A stretch of DNA of 64,000 nt from contig CANLRQ010000009.1 of NCBI GenBank assembly GCA_947493575.1, forward strand, positions 1 through 64,000, written 5' to 3'. The translations under genes and the position numbers were made by a program. The notes beneath the pieces were generated by a model. It worked only from the letters and a program-made list of their open reading frames with translations. It made no database searches and was not told the origin of the DNA. Positions within the stretch are counted from its first letter, which is position 1. Every line of letters begins with the position of its first letter. This stretch comes from an uncultured Marinomonas sp. (GTDB lineage: Bacteria; Pseudomonadota; Gammaproteobacteria; Pseudomonadales; Marinomonadaceae). Positions 58,152 through 64,000 of the stretch are shown one piece after another.

Positions 58152-59192
58152 ATGATAGTGCTAGGTTTAGAAACCTCATGTGATGAAACTGGGATTGCAA
58201 TTTACGATACCAATAAAGGTTTGTTATCCCATAAAATTTATTCTCAAATCGAAAAGCATGCGGAATATGGTGGTGTTGTTCCTGAGTTAGCATCACGGGA
58301 CCACATTCGAAAAACATTGCCTTTAATTGATGAGGTGTTATTGGATGCTGGCCTATCAAAACAAGAATTAGAAGGCATTGCGTTTACCAGTGGCCCTGGT
58401 TTGGCGGGTGCTCTGATGGCTGGAGCGACAATTGGACGTTCTTTGGCTTACGCCTTAAATATACCTGCCTTAGGTGTGCATCATATGGAAGGGCATTTAT
58501 TGGCACCTATGTTAGAAGAGCGACAGCCCGAAATGCCTTTTATTGCTCTGCTTGTTTCGGGTGGTCATACGCAATTAGTAAGAGTGGATGGTATCGGTCA
58601 ATATCGCTTATTGGGGCAATCTTTAGACGATGCTGCAGGTGAAGCATTTGATAAAGCTGCAAAAATGATTGGTTTACCTTATCCCGGTGGTCCTTACATT
58701 GCTGCTCTAGCTAAGTCTGGACGTGCTGATTCTGGATTAAAATTTCCTCGACCTATGACAGATCGCCCAGGTTTGGATTTTAGTTTTAGTGGGTTGAAGA
58801 CGGCGTTTTTAACGGCTGTTCATGCAGCATTAGACAATAACTCCTGTGATGAGCAGTTTAAAGCCGATGCAGCTTTGGCTTTTGAACAGGCAGTAGTGGA
58901 CACACTTGTGATTAAATGCCGTCGCGCTTTAGAGCAAGAGTCTTTAACTCAGCTTGTTATAGCGGGTGGAGTGAGTGCTAACACTCGATTGCGAGCTCAA
59001 TTGGAAAAGCAGTTAGCAAAAATGAAAGGTAATGTATTTTATGCTCGCCCAGAGTTTTGCACCGACAATGGAGCCATGATTGCTTATGCCGGAGCGCAAC
59101 GTTTATTAGCTGGCCAATCCTCTCCTTTAAATTTGACAATTCGTGCACGTTGGCCACTGTCTGACTTACCACCAGTTAAGGAATCAAAATGA
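58152..59192 (+). CDS. tsaD: tRNA threonylcarbamoyladenosine synthase TsaD
   Basis: The 346-residue ASKHA-fold enzyme transfers threonylcarbamoyl to A37 of ANN-decoding tRNAs with TsaB and TsaE. It has [16 protein letters not shown] at the N-terminus, metal ligands H111 and H115 in [11 protein letters not shown], and nucleotide-binding VSGGHTQLV and [12 protein letters not shown]. Length is normal. It overlaps folB by four bases (ATGA). Confidence 0.97.
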   Translation: MIVLGLETSCDETGIAIYDTNKGLLSHKIYSQIEKHAEYGGVVPELASRDHIRKTLPLIDEVLLDAGLSKQELEGIAFTSGPGLAGALMAGATIGRSLAYALNIPALGVHHMEGHLLAPMLEERQPEMPFIALLVSGGHTQLVRVDGIGQYRLLGQSLDDAAGEAFDKAAKMIGLPYPGGPYIAALAKSGRADSGLKFPRPMTDRPGLDFSFSGLKTAFLTAVHAALDNNSCDEQFKADAALAFEQAVVDTLVIKCRRALEQESLTQLVIAGGVSANTRLRAQLEKQLAKMKGNVFYARPEFCTDNGAMIAYAGAQRLLAGQSSPLNLTIRARWPLSDLPPVKESK

Positions 59193-59542
59193 AAGACATT
59201 GTATTTATTGAAGGGTTGAAAACCGAAGCGGTTATTGGTGTGTACGATTGGGAAAAAAAAATTAAACAGGTTTTGGTGTTTGATTTAGCAATGGAGCACG
59301 ATAATCAGCTCCCTGCCGCAACCGATGATTTAAGTAAAACATTGGATTATGAAGCCATTTCAAACTACATCACGTCTTTTTGTTCTGAACATGTTTTTGA
59401 GTTGATTGAAACCTTGGCGGAGCGCTTATGTGCTCTGTTGATAAATGATTTTAATATTAATGGATTAACGATGACATTGAGAAAGCCCGGAGCGGTCCCA
59501 TCTGCAAATGCCGTAGGGGTAAAAATATACCGTCAAAAATAG
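59189..59542 (+). CDS. folB: Dihydroneopterin aldolase
   Basis: The 117-residue enzyme converts dihydroneopterin to 6-hydroxymethyldihydropterin in folate synthesis. [31 protein letters not shown], the catalytic-site [11 protein letters not shown] and [13 protein letters not shown] are all present. Its start codon overlaps the tsaD stop, implying translational coupling. Confidence 0.95.
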   Translation: MKDIVFIEGLKTEAVIGVYDWEKKIKQVLVFDLAMEHDNQLPAATDDLSKTLDYEAISNYITSFCSEHVFELIETLAERLCALLINDFNINGLTMTLRKPGAVPSANAVGVKIYRQK

Positions 59543-59603
59543 CTGATTAGGTGTTTCTATTAAATAGTTGGCGAAGAGTGGTTGGTGAAGAGAGTAGAGA
59601 GTT

Positions 59604-59645
59604 TAAAAAAAGAGCTGATGGTGAATTCCCATCAGCTCTTTTTGT
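59604..59645. terminator. Bidirectional terminator between folB and cca
   Basis: AAAGAGCTGATGG pairs with CCATCAGCTCTTT around a short loop with A and T tracts on the two sides, serving convergent genes. Confidence 0.88.
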
Positions 59646-59678
59646 CTGTGGACGGCTTTATTACTAATACATGAGTTA

Positions 59679-60776
59679 TTAACAATCATTCTGTATCAGT
59701 GGACTATTGAGAGCTTCTAGAGCGTCTTTTCTGGCTTGTTTCATTGCTAAGCCTAACTCTGCACCAGTAAATCCCTGCTTTATTAACTGACCACTGCTCA
59801 CACTGGCGGCTTGAGTTCTTAAGTCTTCCCAGTCTTTTATATTGCTTCCTGTTAACTCTGAAAGTACTTCAATTAATCGCAAATAAGGTTGAGGGCGTTT
59901 AATTGCCGACATACGAGTAAGCCATTCTTCCCATTCAGTTGTTGATAAAGGCAGTATTTTGTTGTGGGTAAATTCGCTAACTTGTAAGGCGATGTTGGCA
60001 AACTGGTTAGGTACTTTGACTCTAGCATTCAAAATCTTTAGTGAGTCTGGATGAGAATTTGAGCATAGAAAGGCCCATTTTTGTGATGTTGTTGATTGAG
60101 AAAAACCATGCCAGTTCCGCGTATCTATAGGCCATGATAATTCAGGAAATAAGGTTTGAAGGGCGTCACATTGATGAAGTATTGAAAAAAAGCAATGTGG
60201 GTCTGGTGCTTGTAAAGCTTTCTCTAGCTCTTTCCATATTCGTTCAGACGGTAGGGTATTTAATTCACCTGAATGGCTTATTGTGCGCATGAGTTCAAGC
60301 GTTTCTGGAGCAAGGTTAAAGCCAAATTGAGCAAATCGGGCTGCAAACCGAGCCACACGTAAGACTCGTAGGGGATCTTCAACAAAAGCACTAGAAACGT
60401 GTCTAAAGACCCGGTTTTTTATATCTTGCAATCCACCAAAAGGGTCATGGAGATTACCAAATGTGTCTTTTGCAATGGCGTTTATTGTTAAATCTCGTCG
60501 AAGCAGGTCTTCTTCTAAAGAAATTTCGGGGGAAAAATCACAAATAAAGCCAGTATAGCCAACCCCTTGTTTTTTTTCTGTTCGTGCTAAAGCATACTCT
60601 TCTTTGGTTTTTGGATGTAAAAAAACAGGAAATTGTTTGCCTACTTGGGTGTAACCTTCTGCTAATAAATCTTCTGGAGTGGCTCCAGTTACAAGCCAAT
60701 CCTTATCAATGACGTCAAGTCCGAGCAATTCATCGCGGACAGCACCACCAACTAAATACACAGTATGTTTAGGCAT
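59679..60776 (-). CDS. cca: CCA-adding tRNA nucleotidyltransferase, short form
   Basis: The 365-residue class II nucleotidyltransferase adds or repairs the tRNA CCA end. [25 protein letters not shown] gives the head domain with the DxD metal site, [15 protein letters not shown] and [15 protein letters not shown] the neck. The E. coli protein has a C-terminal HD phosphohydrolase domain and about 412 residues; here the sequence ends without an HD motif, so only the transferase activity is expected. Confidence 0.93.
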   Translation of the reverse strand: MPKHTVYLVGGAVRDELLGLDVIDKDWLVTGATPEDLLAEGYTQVGKQFPVFLHPKTKEEYALARTEKKQGVGYTGFICDFSPEISLEEDLLRRDLTINAIAKDTFGNLHDPFGGLQDIKNRVFRHVSSAFVEDPLRVLRVARFAARFAQFGFNLAPETLELMRTISHSGELNTLPSERIWKELEKALQAPDPHCFFSILHQCDALQTLFPELSWPIDTRNWHGFSQSTTSQKWAFLCSNSHPDSLKILNARVKVPNQFANIALQVSEFTHNKILPLSTTEWEEWLTRMSAIKRPQPYLRLIEVLSELTGSNIKDWEDLRTQAASVSSGQLIKQGFTGAELGLAMKQARKDALEALNSPLIQNDC

Positions 60777-60797
60777 TAAATAGCACTTAATGAAAAA

Positions 60798-61115
60798 TTA
60801 ATTTTGTGAGCATTGCTCTGGAAAGACAGCGCTCCATTGACTGAATCCACCATTCAGCGAATAGACGTCTTGGAAACCTTGATCTGCTAAAAATGCAGCG
60901 GCATTTTTACTGCTGTTTCCATGATAACAGCAAACAATAAGAGGTAAGGATTTGTCCGCATCATCAATATAGGCGGCAATATTGTCATTGTTAAGGCTTA
61001 CTGCATTATTAATATGGCTTGTTTGAAAGCTAATGTTGTCACGAATATCGACAATTTGAGCGTCGTTTTGAATAAGAGGCAGAGCGTCATTTATGTCGAT
61101 GCACTTATAAGTCAT
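60798..61115 (-). CDS. glpE: Thiosulfate sulfurtransferase GlpE (rhodanese)
   Basis: The 105-residue single-domain rhodanese transfers sulfur from thiosulfate to cyanide or thiols. The active-site loop is CCYHGNSSKNAA (second cysteine aligned with the catalytic one), followed by GFQDVYSLNGGFSQW, both close to E. coli GlpE. It lies between apaH and cca, not near a glp operon. Confidence 0.9.
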   Translation of the reverse strand: MTYKCIDINDALPLIQNDAQIVDIRDNISFQTSHINNAVSLNNDNIAAYIDDADKSLPLIVCCYHGNSSKNAAAFLADQGFQDVYSLNGGFSQWSAVFPEQCSQN

Positions 61116-61126
61116 TTCAGTATCCT

Positions 61127-61939
61127 TTATAGTGAGCAGGGTGTGCTAAATAGTTGTCGGTCATCAAGGCGCATGGCAGTTAAGCTTCCTCCCCAAACAC
61201 AACCAGTATCTAAAGCATGTATATTAGGGTGATTAACTTTTCCTTCAAGTGCTGCCCAGTGACCAAAAACCACTTGGCAATCTTTTGGAAGCTTTGAGGG
61301 GTAGCTAAACCAGGGTGAGTAATGCTTTTTCGCTGTACTAGGTCCTTCTTTCGATTTTAAATCCAATTTACCTGATGCAGTACAAAACCTCATGCGAGTT
61401 AGATAATTGACAATGATCCTTAACCTCTCCATACCTGAGACGCTGTTATCCCATTGATGGGGGTCACTGCCATACATTATATTAAAGAAATCATCTGCAT
61501 GGTCACCTGTTAAGGTATCTGTTACTTCCTGCGAATAGGATAGTGTTTGTGATAAATCCCAACATGGAGGGATACCAGCATGGGTCATAACAGTGTTTAG
61601 TGTTTGGTCAAAATAACAAAGAGGTTGGGATTGAAGCCAGTCAAGTAGCTGGTCTCTATCTGGCGCGTTAAGGATTTCTTTTAATGTATCGCTTTTCTTT
61701 AAACGGCCAAAGCCACGCGAGAGAGCAAGCAAGTGCAGATCGTGATTACCAAGTACGACTCTTGCTTTATCCCCTAATGAGTACACAAAACGAAGTGTCG
61801 CAAGTGACTCGGGCCCTCGATTAATCAAGTCCCCAGCAAACCAGAGCTGATCTTGCTCTGGGTTGTATTGAATGGTATTTAACAGATTTAGCAAGGGGGT
61901 TAAGCACCCTTGCAGATCACCAATTGCATAGGTTGCCAT
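61127..61939 (-). CDS. apaH: Diadenosine tetraphosphatase, symmetrical
   Basis: The 270-residue metallophosphatase splits Ap4A into two ADP and can decap Np4-capped RNA. Metal-site motifs GDLQGC, GDLINRGPES and LGNHDLHLLA open the protein, and VFGHWAALEG and ALDTGCVWGGSLTAMRL close it. It follows apaG by nine bases in the pdxA-rsmA-apaG-apaH series. Confidence 0.96.
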   Translation of the reverse strand: MATYAIGDLQGCLTPLLNLLNTIQYNPEQDQLWFAGDLINRGPESLATLRFVYSLGDKARVVLGNHDLHLLALSRGFGRLKKSDTLKEILNAPDRDQLLDWLQSQPLCYFDQTLNTVMTHAGIPPCWDLSQTLSYSQEVTDTLTGDHADDFFNIMYGSDPHQWDNSVSGMERLRIIVNYLTRMRFCTASGKLDLKSKEGPSTAKKHYSPWFSYPSKLPKDCQVVFGHWAALEGKVNHPNIHALDTGCVWGGSLTAMRLDDRQLFSTPCSL

Positions 61940-61948
61940 AAGCGCCTC

Positions 61949-62320
61949 TTAATGTACTTGATTCGGTACAGCAAGAGTAAATGGCTCGATGACAGCAAGA
62001 AATGTTGTGCCGTCCTCAGCAAGCATTTGATAGTTACCTTGCATCGTGCCGACAGTCGTCTTTAATATGGCACCGCTGCTGTATTCAAATTGCTGGCCCG
62101 GTTGCAACAAAGGCTGCTCCCCGATAACGCCTTCACCTTTTACTTCTTGCACTTTTTCATCGCCATCGGTAATGATCCAATGCCTAGAAAGAAGTTTAGC
62201 GGCTTGTTGACCTTGATTTTTGATCGTTACATGATAAGTAAAAACAAAGCGTAACTCTTCTGGGAAGGACTGCTCTTCAAGGTAATTACTGGTAACGCTG
62301 ACAGTTACGTTGTTGGTCAT
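61949..62320 (-). CDS. apaG: ApaG protein
   Basis: The 123-residue beta-sandwich protein is ApaG, of uncertain function (linked to Co2+ resistance and Mg2+ efflux in Salmonella). YHVTIKNQGQQAAKLLSRHWIITDGD and EGVIGEQPLLQPGQQFEYSSGAIL, GTMQGNYQM are conserved. It sits one base after rsmA. Confidence 0.95.
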   Translation of the reverse strand: MTNNVTVSVTSNYLEEQSFPEELRFVFTYHVTIKNQGQQAAKLLSRHWIITDGDEKVQEVKGEGVIGEQPLLQPGQQFEYSSGAILKTTVGTMQGNYQMLAEDGTTFLAVIEPFTLAVPNQVH

Positions 62321-62321
62321 T

Positions 62322-63119
62322 TTACTGCTCTTTCTGATTTATATGATTGGTTATATTCACATAGTCGCCGACATCCAGTCTTTCAGGTCTAAGTGTTGGG
62401 TCGATACTGAGTTGCTCGAAGTCTTCATCATTCAGTACACCCTTAAAATTATTGCGAAGAGTCTTTCTGCGCTGTTGAAAGCCTATTCGAACAGTATCTT
62501 CTAATAGTTTTACATCACTTGCCACATGAGGTTGTTCTTTGTAAGGGGTCATTCTTACAATAGCAGAATCTACTTTTGGTGGTGGATCAAAGGACTCAGG
62601 GCCTACAATAAAGAGTGACTCTACTTGGCAATAATATTGAGCCATCACACTTAAGCGACCATAGAGTGAGTCTCCTGGCCTTGCAGCTAATCGATCAACT
62701 ACTTCCTTTTGCAGCATAAAGTGCATATCTTCAATGTTATTTGCTTGGCTTAAAAGGTGAAAAATAAGAGGAGTAGAAATATTATAAGGTAAGTTTCCAA
62801 CCACTCGGATCGAACCATTTTCAGCTAATGAGGAAAAGTCAAATTTCATCGCATCAGCTTCGTGCACTCTCAAATCAGGATAGCGAAATAAATTGACCTT
62901 TAGTATAGGGATCAAGTCGCGATCTAGTTCAACAACATCCATTTCTTTTGTAACACTAATAATTCCTTCAGTTAAAGCACCTTTACCTGGGCCAATTTCA
63001 ACTAATCTTTGGCCTTCTTTAGGTGCAATACAGGCAACAATTCTTCGAATAACACCGTAATCATGCAGGAAGTTTTGTCCAAATCGTTTTCTTGCTTTGT
63101 GTACTTGTGGTTTGCTCAT
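62322..63119 (-). CDS. rsmA: 16S rRNA dimethyladenosine transferase RsmA
   Basis: The 265-residue SAM enzyme dimethylates A1518 and A1519 of 16S r[14 protein letters not shown] opens the protein, the SAM site is [12 protein letters not shown], and the catalytic motif [15 protein letters not shown] is intact. It overlaps the pdxA stop by four bases. Confidence 0.97.
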   Translation of the reverse strand: MSKPQVHKARKRFGQNFLHDYGVIRRIVACIAPKEGQRLVEIGPGKGALTEGIISVTKEMDVVELDRDLIPILKVNLFRYPDLRVHEADAMKFDFSSLAENGSIRVVGNLPYNISTPLIFHLLSQANNIEDMHFMLQKEVVDRLAARPGDSLYGRLSVMAQYYCQVESLFIVGPESFDPPPKVDSAIVRMTPYKEQPHVASDVKLLEDTVRIGFQQRRKTLRNNFKGVLNDEDFEQLSIDPTLRPERLDVGDYVNITNHINQKEQ

Positions 63120-64000
63120 TTAGGAAACTTTTTTGAGTTATTGGCCATATCAATGGCGTAATTTATAGCAACTTCAAGGCTGCCATGACTTGCCTTTCCG
63201 CTACCAGCTAAGTCGAGTGCTGTGCCATGGTCAACGGAAGTACGAATAATGGGTAGGCCTAAGGTAATATTTACCGCATTGCCGAACCCTTGGTATTTTA
63301 ACACAGGTAGCCCTTGGTCGTGATACATTGCGAGAACACAATCGCAACTCTCTAAATATTTTGGAGTAAAAAGCGTGTCTGCGGGTAAGGGGCCCACTAG
63401 ATCCATGCCTTCTTTTCTTAGAATATTCAACGTAGGTATGATGGTTTCTATTTCTTCGCTGCCTAGGTGCCCATCCTCTCCAGCATGAGGGTTTAATCCA
63501 CAAACTAATATTCTGGGTTTTTTAATGGCAAACTTATGAATTAAATCTGTGTTTAGGGCGCGTATAACTTCTATCAGACTGTCCTGTGTAATGGCATTAG
63601 CAACATCTTTTAGTGGCAAGTGCGTTGTGGCCAATGCAACTCGCAAAGAGGGTGTTGCAAGCATCATAACAACTTGGTCTGAGTGGGTAAGTTGCTGGAA
63701 AAACTCAGTGTGTCCACTAAAGTGCACCCCAGTGTCACAGAGAACCCCTTTATGGACAGGTGGTGTGACAATGGCGTCAAATATGCCGTTAACACAACCA
63801 TCACCTGCCACCTTGAGCGTTTCAAGTACATACGGTGCGTTTAATACCTCTAATTCTCCTGCTACCACTTGCTTTGATACATTGAGTGGTAATACATAGA
63901 TGTTACCGGCGGTATGTTCTGGCAAGGTGTTGATGTCTTCAATAAGATGAATAACAATTGATATGCCTAGCGCTTTAGCTCTATTCTCCAATAACTCTGG
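63116..64000 (-). CDS. pdxA: 4-hydroxythreonine-4-phosphate dehydrogenase (partial)
   Basis: The C-terminal 294 residues of PdxA are present; the frame stays open to the window edge ([12 protein letters not shown]), and about 35 residues at the N-terminus are missing. The enzyme oxidises 4-phosphohydroxy-L-threonine in vitamin B6 synthesis. [42 protein letters not shown] (metal histidine), [13 protein letters not shown] and [13 protein letters not shown] are present. A TTG near the edge is not taken as a start. Confidence 0.96.
   Translation of the reverse strand, partial: PELLENRAKALGISIVIHLIEDINTLPEHTAGNIYVLPLNVSKQVVAGELEVLNAPYVLETLKVAGDGCVNGIFDAIVTPPVHKGVLCDTGVHFSGHTEFFQQLTHSDQVVMMLATPSLRVALATTHLPLKDVANAITQDSLIEVIRALNTDLIHKFAIKKPRILVCGLNPHAGEDGHLGSEEIETIIPTLNILRKEGMDLVGPLPADTLFTPKYLESCDCVLAMYHDQGLPVLKYQGFGNAVNITLGLPIIRTSVDHGTALDLAGSGKASHGSLEVAINYAIDMANNSKKFPK

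Noticed and set aside
59679..60776. Cca protein as a truncated gene
   Set aside because: The missing HD domain is a known natural variant, and the frame ends cleanly with a nearby terminator.
1..64000. CRISPR arrays, prophage genes, toxin-antitoxin or restriction systems
   Set aside because: No regularly spaced repeats and no structural, integrase, Cas or modification genes were seen; the PIN-PhoH protein lacks an antitoxin-like neighbour.

Overview
The window is chromosomal DNA of an AT-rich marine gammaproteobacterium, most likely Marinomonas or another Oceanospirillales relative. I infer this from the housekeeping gene order (rlmE-ftsH-folP-glmM-tpiA-secG-tRNA-Leu-rimP-nusA-infB-rbfA-truB-rpsO-pnp; rpsU-yqeY-dnaG-rpoD; pdxA-rsmA-apaG-apaH), a HexR-type operator before glk-zwf-eda, and a taurine cluster of the type described in Neptuniibacter. 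No database search was possible, so genus-level placement is an inference.

Bases 1-11,441 are accessory: an aromatic-ring-hydroxylase-type FAD monooxygenase, a 3'-truncated AraC regulator, an L-amino-acid-oxidase-like flavoenzyme with a beta-barrel-like partner, a second FAD monooxygenase carrying an N-terminal DnaJ-like zinc finger, a dead IS982-type transposase with a duplicated right end, a chemoreceptor and a zinc-ribbon metallopeptidase. Bases 11,446-12,225 hold a UPF0016/GDT1 manganese exporter behind a yybP-ykoY riboswitch.

Bases 12,300-19,230 are a damaged sugar-acid locus: a chimeric gene joining the N-terminal part of an L-ribulose-5-phosphate 4-epimerase to the effector domain of an IclR regulator, then dlgD, a three-gene ribose-type ABC transporter and a frameshifted SMP-30 lactonase. 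The chimera and dlgD share an almost identical promoter/operator module. Bases 19,319-24,932 (minus strand) encode a TauR-like MocR regulator, taurine:pyruvate aminotransferase, sulfoacetaldehyde dehydrogenase and a TauE-type exporter, which together would release taurine nitrogen and export sulfoacetate.

Bases 25,322-44,001 are housekeeping: prfC, erpA, a hypothetical gene, yhbY, then the long plus-strand chain rlmE to pnp covering rRNA methylation, proteolysis, folate and cell-wall precursors, glycolysis, secretion, transcription/translation factors and RNA decay. Bases 44,130-47,902 hold two lipoproteins, a VF530-family protein, a short unknown gene and a DUF484-GGDEF cyclase. Bases 48,005-51,175 form an Entner-Doudoroff-linked set (glk, zwf, eda). 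The remainder contains PIN-PhoH, rpoD, dnaG, yqeY, rpsU, tsaD, folB, cca, glpE, apaH, apaG, rsmA and a pdxA gene that runs off the window.

A small dispersed repeat (GAGACCTTTGCACG ends, 35-88 bp) occurs four times between genes and looks like a MITE family.
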